Assembly (NCBI GenBank): GCA_020086605.1 | Contig: JACBWW010000017.1 | Location: 6,360,907 to 6,424,906 of the forward strand | Origin: Lanius collurio | Lineage: Eukaryota; Chordata; Aves; Passeriformes; Laniidae | DNA length: 64,000 bases | Reading direction: 5' to 3' | Shown: in pieces, positions 40,601-52,600 of the stretch | Layout of the letters: every line of letters begins with the position of its first letter | Numbering within the stretch: the first letter of the stretch is position 1 | Notes under the pieces: model-generated | The model's input: only the letters and a program-made list of their open reading frames with translations | The model's database searches: none | Told to the model about the DNA's origin: nothing | Made by a program: the position numbers and the translations under genes

Positions 40601-43600
40601 CTAGTCAAAGTTTGGGGTGTCTTGAGAAAAGTGGGGGGAAATGAAGGAACCAGAGAGTGGTTGCAACCTCACAGCCTATCTCAGGATGCAGTAGGTCTGC
40701 CCCAGCCTTGCCACTGGCTCCAGTGGCTGTAGACAGATAATTCCCTTTGCCTCGATGTTTAAGCTGTGGACAGCAGAAATCAGGGAGAAAGGTGCTGTAT
40801 TTACATGGAGATTTAGCAAAAAAAAAAAAAAAAAAAAAAAGCTTTAAGGAAATATCTTCTTCTGTTTCCTCCTCTGGTCTCCTACTGATCTCCAGCAGAA
40901 CTGGGCAGCTAAATCTGTATTGCATCTAACTGCTTCCCCATGTATCCAGCCTTGGTTCTGCATCAAAATGCCTGCACACCTGCAGGAGCAGCTGGAATGA
41001 AGAACAACAGAAATCTTGGGGTTTGGCACCTGCCAGCAGCACAACTGGCAGGGTCTGACAACTTGCTGAGGTCCCTCTGCTCTTATTATTATGGCTCTTT
41101 CATGCTTGTTTGTGCCTATGGAGACTGGTATTTCATTTGAAGTACCTTTAGTGCACAAAGTTGACTCTTGTCAGTTTAAAATAAAACCTGAGTAAGTTTC
41201 TTTCAGTATTTTAAAGAAAAGCTTGAAAATCTGAACTTAAATGCAAAACCCAAAGAAGAAGAGTCATTAGGTTTGTTGTTTTCTAGTTCTTGAGATTTGG
41301 GGGCTAAGGTTTGAGGGCAAAGAATGATGGAATGGCTGCAGTGCTTCTAGTGTGCATGTATTAAAAAGTATATCAGCCCTTTCCTGGCTGTGCAATAGCT
41401 GGATTTGTGGAGAGAGAGCTCATTGTTCAAACAGAAAGCATTGCAAATACCTCACTAAATCCAAATGCAGCAGTGCAAGCCTGGCAGAGAATGGGAGAAC
41501 CTTCTCGTGTTTTTACAGTGGCAACAGAGAAATTACAGCCCTGACTAACCTGGATGGCTGAGATGCATGCTATAGGTGTAAAGCTCTATACATTATATAT
41601 GGTTGTGATGGGAGGTGGATGGACATGGCCATCCTCACACCTGGCAGATTAATGCAAGAAGAAAGATCTTAGCTACATTTTGGAGTTGCCTCTTTCTTTG
41701 AAACTGAAGCTACAGTGGGGACCCCAAGGGAGCTGGTGCAGCTCAAAATATCAGGTCTGTAAATTCAAAGCAGGATTTGGTCCTCTGGCTCTACCAAGGG
41801 CTCCCTACTATATCCTGGGGCAAGTCTCTCCCTTTTCATCTCTCCAGAAATGAGCTCCAGGGAGAGGCAAAGATAAATGGATACAACTGCTTGTGAGGCA
41901 CACCCACAGGAGAGTGGTGTGGCCACGGAGCGATAAAAGTGGGAATTGGCTGCAGTTGGGTATGTGTAGCTCCTCCATGTCCTCTGACAGGCTCATGTTT
42001 AGTGATGGCCTTGCCCAGGGATGCAGGAATGGGGCATCAGGTCACTGCCAAATGTGTTACTCTCATCCGGGCTCAACATCCATGAAGGAGATGAGAATGT
42101 CCATATTTTCTCCCTGAACCAGAAGGGTGTGATGTTAAGTTTTGGGGGACTGGGGTGGGGCTGTGGGGGGACTCGGTGTGTGGTGTCAGAGGCCTGGCAG
42201 AGCCCGTGGACAGCGGTGCTGGTCCTGCCCTCCCGCCTGTGGCTCGTGGCTCACCACACGCGTCTGTCCCTGTTTCAGGTGATCGGGCACGGTCATTCTT
42301 AGACCCATCAGGCAGCACCAGCCACATACTCCAGCAAGGACGAGGGAGGTCCTCTGCGCCCTCCGTGAAGGAGCTGTCGGCTCTGTATCTCTCCCAGACA
42401 GCTGCTGCTGCTGCCGCCAGCCCCGCACAGCCGGTAAGGACCGGGTCCTGCCCCTCCCCAGCCACCAGCGGCATCCCAGCAATGTGCCGCCCCGGCAAGT
42501 GGCTGTCAGGGGGTGAGAGAGAACATGTCCGGTTCTGTAAATCTGAAGAAACAGTGTTTGGTTTCCCAAAAGTGATCATTTTCCCCTTGTCACTTGCAAA
42601 TATAAGATAAATGTGTACAAACACATGTATCCCATTTTTATTAAATTCACACGTGCACACACACACACCATGCACACACCCTCCCCCCCTACATTCACCA
42701 GACTATACAGCTTACTCATACATAAGATTTCCATTTCCACACATATTCACATACATCAATGGAGGAAATATTTAGTACAGAGTAACGTGCATCTCCGTGC
42801 TATCCTCATTCCAACACACACACTTATATATTTTATATATATATATGTCCATATATGCCACACTCAAGTATAACCTTACAGTGCAACCTCCCTGTGCTTC
42901 TCTTTTTTTATCCCTTTTTCTGGGATCCAGGGATTTAATCCCCCACTCTAGGCTGATCATCAGGCCACTGGATAATTCGGGTTATAAGAGTCACGAGGCA
43001 CATTTTTTTCCCATTTCTCTAGTTTCACTGGTGATCCAGGAGTAACATAGGATGGGATTTTATATCTGGACCCTTCCTGCAGGCATGGTCATGTTTTCCC
43101 ACACTCTCAACCTTTTATCTCAACCCTGTTCAGAGATGCAAGCTCTCGAGCATGTATCAGGGAGAGATCAAGATGAAGAAGTCCCAGCTGAAAATAAATA
43201 AGTGGAGGCTGCATTTGGAAAATTACAAATTGTTAGAAAACCAAGATTTTTTTTTTTTTAAGTTACAAAACCATAAATTACACAATTCATAATGCAATTA
43301 CAAATGTAGATCAGTTTTAGTTTTTGAAATATTGAAGTGTAAGGAAAAATATAGGCTAAATCAAACTTTGGAAAAATCAGTGCTCGTTTTGTTTTTCCCT
43401 TAACTTTAAAAAAATGGGGTTGTGGTTTTATTTGTTGACTGAGACTTTAGAAAACATATTTCTGATCAACCTGGAATAAAATTGTTTTTTCAACTGTACA
43501 GAACTGCCAGTAAACCAAAACAAAAAACCACACCTGCATGGTTTTCAGGTCTCTGTAATTGATATACACATTACTACACATAAGCAAATAAAAATATATA

Positions 43601-46600
43601 TGCAGATAATATGTCTCCCTGTGCAGTTTGATGGCATTTCTCTTCATATCTTTTCCAGAGTACTGTGAAGGACAACTCCATTCAGTCTCCCCACAGAGAG
43701 AAAAAAAGCAAGGTAGGAAATGTTTAAGATAAGCACTCTTATCTAACCAAATATTTGTGGCCTGTGAGTGTGATCTAAATACCCACACAAGGCAGCCAGG
43801 AGCACTTTCATACTGAATATAGCTATCAGCTGCTCAGTTGCCCTTCCTCACATTCAGAAGTTTTTCACAGATTAAAAAAAACCAACCTTATTTTAAAAAG
43901 TGCATTCCAAGTACGTTGGCTCATGCAAAAGATTTGGATTTTTCACTTGCTGCAAAGTATGCTGATTTTGGTGTTCTGAGTGTGGGTTTCTTTTACTAAT
44001 GTTCAAAACTTATTTTTAGCCAGAACAATCTGTGTGTAACAGAGTGAAATAACACTGCGCACCCTTGCTTTGAGCAACAACTAATAATATTCTGGGCATA
44101 ACTCTGCAGACGTAACTGCACAGGCATGCCAAGGGTCAGCAGATCTGTTTACTGAAAGGAAAGCCACCAGGATTACTGTCTCTTTTAGACAATGATTAAA
44201 GGCTTCAGCTACCTTCCCTGTGGATAAATTCCCAGGCAGTGCAGGTTGCAGGTATATAGTTGAGTGTTCAATGCCCAGGATGCAAAAACTCAGGAGAAAA
44301 ATTGCAGAAAGGGAGGTTAAAAGCAAGGCTGGACAACCACAGTCCACTCTGTTCACTTCTGTACCAACACTGCTGTGAATTTGAGATGAGCTCAGTCTGA
44401 CTGAGTATAAACAAGTGTAAATTTCCTGCCCCCCCTCCCCATAGGAGCCACCCCAACCTGTGGTCCTTCAGCCTTGCTTTTCCCTCTAAGGCAGCACAGG
44501 TTTTGGCCTGCTGATTCCAGCAGTTTGCAAACCTTAGTTAGCCTTATGCCTGTACAAATCTACAAGTCAGAAGAGCTTTATTTAAGTCTCCAGCTACATA
44601 AACATCTATCTATTCTTGTGCGAATGGTGACGTGGAGTACACTCCTGAGTGCAACAGAAGAAATCATTAATCAGATGAACATCCTTCCCCAAGCCCTCCC
44701 TCCTGAGCAGTGGGCACCCCATAGTGCTACCAAAAGCTCATCATGTTACCTCACTACCCAACCTTATCAGCTCAGTTTTACACTTTGGCTCCCTCTCCAC
44801 ATTTTCTTCTTGGGATCTCTTCACAAATAGCTCCTTGGCTTTCTCCTGTACCCAGATCCTTTATTCCCAGACTCTCTGCAGGTCCTCAGGTGGGGACACA
44901 ACAGTCCTGCACACTGGCAGCAGGAGGGAGAAGTTAACTTTCATCTGACTTCTCTAAGTCAGCCTTATCCTTCTTGTGGTCATTCTCTCTTGGTGACATA
45001 GACCAAATCAGGCACCTCTCTTGTGCTCTAGCTGGACTGAATCCAGGGAATTGTAGACTAACCACCTCACCTGGATTAGAGACCTCGTTTTGCCGTGGAA
45101 GCAGGGCTAACACCAAGCCTGCAGCGTGTGCAGTGATGTGATGCTTTGGAGTGCTGTGTGCTACTGAACTAAAGGTATGGAGCTTACTGGGTGCATGGAT
45201 TTCCCCCATTGGCTTTTCCCTTTGCCGTTCACTCCATTAACGGCCACGGGGATGGGGGGCTGAGAGGTGATGCTGACGTTTAAAACTGTTTCCCCAAAGA
45301 TGTCAGAAGCTCAGAAATCATCTAAAGTTGCCATCAAGAAAATGGAAGATGACTTGCCTCCCCCTCCAGCCATTGGTTCAGTCCAGGTCATCGCTCCAGG
45401 GGGTCAGGATCTCAATGCACTCCCTGTGCCTCCTCCAAAGCAAGCCTTCTCCAAGTTCTACCAGCAGCGCCAGGTGAACGAGCTGAAGAGGCTCTACAGG
45501 CACATGCACCCCGAGCTCAGGAAGAACCTGGAAGAAGCTGTGACTGAGGACCTGGCAGAAATGCTTAACACCGAGGATCCCAATGCACAGGCCTCTGTGA
45601 ACCTGGATAAAGTTCTCCCAGGAGAGGTTCAGTCCATGCGCTGGATTTTTGAGAACTGGGCACTTGACTCCATTGGGGACCACCAAGCCACAAAGAAGCT
45701 GACAGAAGAAGAGATCATTCCCAGTGGGGATGTGAAAAGCACTTCCCTGAGGTTTGAAAGCCAGTCCGTAAATGGATACAACCTGTCAACATCTGCCAAG
45801 GTGTCAGAAACAGACCTTGCCAGAGGGGATGTTCGCACTGCCCGGTGGCTCTTTGAAACCCAACCACTGGACACATTAAACAAACTGTATTCTGATAAAA
45901 CTGAAGTGCAGGAGGCAGTTCTCAAGGAGCCTGTTCAGGGAGGTGATGTGAAAGGGGCCAAACAGCTCTTTGAAGCACAGTCCTTGGATGCCATAGGACG
46001 CTGCTCCTCAGTGGAGGAGAAGAGCATCCTACAACTCAAGTCAGAAATCCAGGAGCTTAAAGGCGATGTGAAGAAGACTGTCAGGCTTTTCCAAACAGAG
46101 CCCCTCTGTGCCATCAGAGATAAAAGTGGGACTATCCATGAAATCAAGTCTGTCTGCCGAGAAGAAATTCAGAGCAATGCAGTCAGGACGGCTCGCTGGC
46201 TGTTCGAGACTCAGCCCCTGGACACCATCAACAAGGACACTTCCAAAGTGCAGATAATCCGTGGGATTTCTCTGGAAGAAATTGGAAGGCCCGATGTCAG
46301 TGGCGCAAGGTGGATATTTGAAACTCAGCCTTTGGATGCCATCAGAGAAATCACAGTTGAAGAACAGGACTTCAAGGCTTCGACAGATTTTGTCACAGGG
46401 GCAGATGTCACTAAGCAGCGATTGCTCTTTGAGACCCAGACTCTAGACTCTCTGAAAGGAGAAGCTTCGGAAAGTGTTGTAACCAAAGAACAAGTCATTG
46501 GAGGTGATGTGAAATCTACACTCTGGCTCTTTGAAACACAGCCGATGGAAACACTGAAAGACAATTTTGAGGTGGGACGTTTGAAGAAAGTAGAGCTTTC

Positions 46601-49600
46601 AGCAGAGGAGAAGGGAGATGTGAAGCAAAGAAAACACATCTTTGAGACCTGTCCTCTTGGCAGCATCTCCAAGGCATTTGAGGAAGAAATTCCAGCCACC
46701 AGCATGGAAGAGGTAGTGAAAGGGGATGTGAAATCTTTCAAGACCCTGTTTGAGACTCTCCCGTTAGACAGCATTAAGCAGGCTGATGCTGAGCCCACCA
46801 CTAAAGAAGAGGAAGAAAAGATTCCAGCTGGCAATGTCAAAGCCAACCAAATCCTGTTTGAGACAACACCCCTGTATGCCATCAAGGATAGCTTTGGCAA
46901 TTTCCACGAAGTCACCTCTGTAAGCAGAGAACAGATCATCAGCGGTGACGTCAAGAACTACAAGTGGATGTTTGAAACCAGGCCCTTGGACCAGTTTGAT
47001 GAAAGCATCAAGAAAGTAGATATAATACGGGGCATCACAAAACAAGAGGTGGTGGCTGGTGATGTCAGGACAGCCAAGTGGCTCTTCGAAACACAGCCCA
47101 TGGATGTCATTCATCTCCAAGCCACGGAAGGGGAGAAGCATCCCTCAGTGAAGCGAGAGATCTCCCAGAAGGGGGATGTGAAGACCTGCCGGTGGCTGTT
47201 TGAGACCCAGCCCATGCACACCCTGTACGAGAAGGCTGAGAAGAAGCAGGAGGAGGATGGCAGTGTGCCCCAAGCTGATGTAAAGTCCTACACATGGATG
47301 TTTGAGACTCAGCCCCTGGACTCCCTGAAAGGCCAGGAGGAGCAGTATTTGCAAGTCAGTAAGGCTTACAGTCAGGAAGAATTACAAGGAGTGGATGTCA
47401 AAACCGTCCGGCACCTGTTTGAGACCGAACCCTTGGGCAGCAGCACAGTCAGCGAAGCTGACCGGAAAAAAATCATGCGGTACTCCAGTCGTGTGGAGTT
47501 CCAGTCTGGGGAAGTGTCCAGAGTGAAAGAGTTCTTTGAAGCCAAGCCCTTGGACACAGCCACCAAGTCAAAGTCCCAGAAGGATGCTGGAACAATTGAA
47601 GCCGGGTCTGTGCACAAGTTCACATGGCTCTTTGAGAACTACCCCATGGACACCCTGAAGGACAACTCTGAGGGTATCCAGGAAATCCCTCCAGAAAAAA
47701 ATGTCAAGGGGGAAGATGTTGGAGGAAAAAGGTTCATATTTGAGACCTATTCCCTTGACCAAATCCATGACAAAGTAGATGAGACAGAGCTCCAGAAGAT
47801 CCAGAAAGACACCATGAACAAAGCCAATGTCAAGTCCTGCACAATGCTATTTGAAAGCCAACCTTTATATGTTATCCAGGACAAAGAGGGGGGATACCAT
47901 GAGGTCACCTCAGTGCAGAAAGAAGAAATCATGAAAGGTGATATGAAAGGTGCCCGGTGGTTGTTTGAAACTAAGCCCCTAGATCAGATCAAGAAGGAAG
48001 AAGAGGTGTTTGTGATTAGGGCTGTCACCCAAGAGGACATCAAAAAAGGAGATGTCCAGACTGCCCGGTGGAGATTTGAGACAGAGCCTCTTGACTCCTT
48101 CTCAGGTGGAAAGTTGTCTGTGCCCAGAACAGTGGATGATGTGCAGAAGGGAGATGTTCAGTCCAACAAGCAGCTCTTTGAGTCCCAGCAAGTGGGCCAG
48201 AAGAAGTATGTGAGGATGGTCAGTGTCAGTGATGTGCAGCGGGGTGACGTGAGGACATCCACTTGGCTCTTTGAGAACCATCCTGTGGACTCCCTGTACG
48301 GGGATGCAGAAAGAAGCCCATCCATGAGCACAGTGCAGAGAGAGGACAGCCAGAAAGGGGATGTAAAACGCTGCACCTGGTTGTTTGAAACCCAGCCCAT
48401 GGACACCCTTAAGGACACAGAGGTGACAGCCAGTGCTGGGGCCCAAGAAGAGATCCCTCATGCAGATGTGAAAAGCACAACGTGGCTCTTTGAGAGCACA
48501 CCTCTGGATAAATTTAGTGCTTCTGAAGGTAGCATAGAAATAGAACTGAAAGAAAGAACCATGAAGGAGACTTTAGAGACTCTCTGCACTTGCCAAGCTA
48601 TCCAGCACGATGGGATCCTCATTGAGGCTAATGATATGGAGAGTGTGAAGATGGTAAAGTACCAGCTCAGCAGCCCAGGAGCTCCAGAGATCCTGAAAGA
48701 GGAGATTGTGGGAGGCCACTTGCAAAGGATTATGCTGCAGCTCCTGCACAGAACCAATGTGGAAGCACAGAGTGTGTTGGTGGAGGAGGACAGAGAGGGC
48801 AAGATCAAAGTAAGCCCATTGCAGCTGCTAGACCAGAGTGAAGCTGTTAAAGGCAAAGAGGACTTGAGTGGAGATGTAGCCAAGGCCTTACAGGGCCTCC
48901 TCAGTCAAGATGCTTCCATCAAAAAGGGGATGGTCCTACAAGAGACAAAGTCGGGATCAGTGAAGATGACTCTCTACTCCCTCCTGTTCCATTCTGTCCA
49001 GCAGAAAGTCGTCAAGGGGGATGTGAAGTCAACGATTGGGAACCTGTTGGCTTCTTCTCAGGAGCAGAAAGCAGCAGCTACCATCAAGCGTGAGGACAAT
49101 GAGAAGGGAAATGTCCAACTTTTTGCAAGCTGCATTGAGAAGGGAGACCTCAGCTATCTGAAGAATCTCCAACAGGAGTCAGAGATACAATCCCTCATCT
49201 CTTCCCAAGCAGAGGAGGGAGCAGATGACAGCGGCCCACGGGTTATGCAGGGGGCCAACATACACATCTTGCCAAATAAAGAAAAAGTAGAGAAAGTAAT
49301 TGCAGGAGGTGAGCCAGGAGCTATGGAAGGAGCAAAAAAGGGATTTGTATGTGAAAGCATGGGCAGAGAGGGTGTTTTAGAGAAAGAGGCTATGCATGCA
49401 GCAGGTGGGACTTGCACCACTGTGCAACGTCTTGGGAAGCCCCTGCCCACAGTGATGGGAAAGGAAGAAATTCTGTCCGGAGGGCTTAAGGTGACTACAA
49501 AGTCAATCCAAAGGGTTGCAGATGCCAGCAAAAAGGCAGAGAAAGAAGAAGCCACCACTTCCCATTTGAAGGAACCAAAAACTATGATGCAAGGCACCTT

Positions 49601-52600
49601 TCCAAGCCAAGTGGCAGCTCAGAGGGCAGAAGTGGATGGAAAACAGCAGAGTGTGGTGACTGGGGAAGCCAGCCAGACTCAGACAGAAGAAAAGGCCCTG
49701 GGGAGTGATCTTCAGGCTGCAATGCAAAGCCTGAGGCTGGCGACAGCAGAAGCCAAAAACATTCAGCACCATGTTCAGAGCAAGTTCCAGAGGAACAGGG
49801 AGGAGGTCCACACAGCCTGCAGGCAGCAGACAGTCAGCTCACAGGGGACCATGACCCTTCAATCAACCGTACACCAACAGGACTCTTCATCCACCAAGCA
49901 GGAGAGCAGCAGCACTGCCACAAGGACCACCACCACCAGAGTCCAAGAAGCATCCAAGACCCACACAAGCATGTCTCAGAAGAGCATAGCATCACACAAA
50001 AAGGTCAGTGCTTCTGAGGAAGTACAGGGAGGACAACTATTGAGCCAGGAAATCCAAGTTGTGCCCAGTAGAGATTTTAGCATTAAGGATGGCCTTTATA
50101 CTGCCACACCAGTGAAAACCTATATAAACCCTTGTATTGAGTCTGATTACAAAGAGCAATCAGTGCAAGAAGAAAGAGATGTTGGTGTCAGAGGGGATGT
50201 GCAGACAGCTATCAGAGCACTGCAAAGTGCCGCCACAGAACAGCGCCTGGTAGAAAAGGAGGACGTTGTCCGAGGTAATTTAAAAGCCACACTTCAGTCA
50301 CTGGAAAAGTCTAACGTTAATGTCTCCAGAGGGGATTTTAAAGCTGCTATGATATACAGAAATGCAGGGCAGTCCTATTCTGTGTGTAAAAAGAAAAATG
50401 AGACTCAACTCACTAGTAACGAGACTGCTGTAGTGGCTTCAGGGTCGCAGGCTGATAATGACTTTCCTCCTCCTCCCTCAGTTGCTGTGATGAAAGCAGA
50501 GCATTGCCCACCCTCAACTAAAGGAGCAAGAGAAGGTGCCCTTCTATTACCAACCTGCAAAGATGAAGCCCCAGGATGTTCTGCACTACTCCAGACCCCT
50601 CTTCCTGCTCTCCCTCCTCTGTCCTGCAAACCCAGTGATCAGAGTCCTGCAGAGAAGCCCAGGACTCCTCCAAAACCAGAAACTACTGCCCCACCCAGGA
50701 AAAAACCTGTTCCCCCTCCAAAACCTGAGCACCTCTTACACGAGGCACATTCTGCCTCTGCAAATAACAGCACAAACAAATCAGCCAAACCCGTCCCTCC
50801 ACCCCTGCCTCCAAAACCTTCAGGCTTGAGGGAGATTAGTAAAACAAAGCCTTCCCCCACAGAGCTGGGATTAAGCTGTATGGAAATTCATGAACAAATA
50901 GGGTATGAGGAGATTCAGGCAAAATGCTGCAATTTGGAGACATCTGTGAAGAAGTCTGTCACAGTTCAGGGTATAAACCCTGAGAGAAAGCTGCCAAAAT
51001 ACACTGCCAAAACCCCTCTTCAAATAGCAGAAGAAAGGTACAAGGCCAGCAAAGGAGGACAAGGAAAGGTAGAATCAGACAGCGCTAAGACCTCAAAACC
51101 AATGAAAAATGGAGTCGTTGGTTTTGAAGTCAAGCAGGGAATGATGAGTGATAAAGCAGCTGCTCCAAGGAGATGCCCAGGTGAGGTGGCTCAGAGGCAG
51201 ATAGAGTTGTGCCAAGAGGAGAACGGGCACTCTTCACTGTCCTCTCCAACTTGCCCTGGCAGAGAACAGACACAGAATGTGCCAGGACAAACTGAGCCAA
51301 GCACCTCCCCTGTGGGCCACACCATCCCTCCGAAGAGAGGAGATGGCACTGCACAAAATGCCTTATCCAAGGTGGAAAGGGAAAGTGTATCTAATTCTTA
51401 TGGATTGTGGGATAGTCAGAAAGTCATGCAGCAAGTGCATGAGAGAAGGCAAATGTCTCATTCAATGTCCTTCCATCAGCAGTCAGTGAATGCCTTTGAG
51501 GAGCACCAGCAGGGGAATAGCAGGCAACTGAAATGTCCTGATAGGGAGGCAGAGACACCTGCCCAGGAGAAGCCAGTGGTTGTTATGAGAGAAAAAAAAA
51601 AGAGAGAAACAGAAGATGAGCGTCGGAAGAGGTTGTCAGTGCACAAAGAGGAGATCATGAAAGGCAATGTCAAGGAGGCTATGGAGATCTTTGAGAACCT
51701 CAGGAGACAGGAGCAGCTGCAAGAGATCTTGAACCGAGTGAGGGAGTTTGAGGAGGAGACAAGCAAAGTGGATGTGAAAGCTCTTAAGAGCTTCTTTGAG
51801 AAGGTCCCCGAGTGGGTTGTGCACCAGAAGGCCAAGCAACAGGACAAGGCTGAGGCAAAGGAAGATGCTGACAGTGTCTCCTCAGTGGATCTGGTTTTTG
51901 AGGACCTGGAGCGAGCAAGTGCTGAGATTCTCCACCTGAAGGAGCAGACACTTGCCCACATCCAGGACATCGAGGAGGCCATCAAGAAAGCTATTTATGC
52001 TGTTTCTAGTCTAAAGTCTGAGTCAGACATTGCTGGGCTCTCAGGGTTGTTCAAGGAGTCTCTGGGGAGCACCCAAAGCTCTGTGAGCAGTAGCAATATC
52101 CGTAAAATCAGCATTGTCTCAAGCAAAGCCAAGCAAGAGGAAGTCATGCTGGAGACAGGGGAAACAGCATCTGTGGAAAGTGCAAAGGTGGCAGAAAAGG
52201 CTGAAGCAGCCAAGGCAGAGCTAGGGGTCCCCCGCCTCATTCAGTCTCGTGTCAGTTCTCCCTCCTCACCTTCCTACATCTCCATTGAGTCTGCTGCCAG
52301 GAAACCAGCAGAATCACCCAGGACAGCACATTCCCCCCAGGACAGCCCTTCACCAGACTGTCTTGACTCTCCAGGAAAGAGGGATGCTTTTGCTCAGAAC
52401 AGCTTTAGCTCCTTTAACCACCCCTCAGCAGGGTCTGCTGGGCATGACACAAACCCCTTAGAGAAGAGGCCAGACCCCATCCAAACAAAAGCTGGGATGA
52501 GCTCGATGAAACAGCACATGCTTGGCAATGCCAGCCATACAACCAGTGACAAAGAGAAGTGCTCTCTAGACACCTCCAAAGACAGCTGCCACTGTGGGAT

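Larger units (their letters stand above)
26568..42278 (+). other. 15.7-kb intron D-E; holds regulatory-looking patches, no coding exon recognised
   Basis: No further exon of compatible phase stands out, but a small symmetrical (phase 1-1) exon could be hidden. The intron contains perfect MEF2 consensus sites (26,915, 32,435 and 35,725), a CpG-rich patch with a CTCF-like site near 29.2 kb, a pentanucleotide microsatellite, two CR1 tails, the candidate XIRP1 promoter at about 38.0-38.2 kb and a CpG-rich block at 38.8-39.3 kb. Confidence 0.5.

Noticed and set aside
42073..42675. 200-codon minus-strand frame
   Set aside because: It is the shadow of exon E and flanking GC-rich DNA. Exon E on the + strand has the splice sites, phase and homology.
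45267..45299. Upstream in-frame ATG as the XIRP1 start
   Set aside because: The 11 codons contain a branch point (gctgac) and a pyrimidine tract ending in AG right before the next ATG. That ATG gives MSEAQ, comparable to human MADTQ, so the upstream codons are intron.
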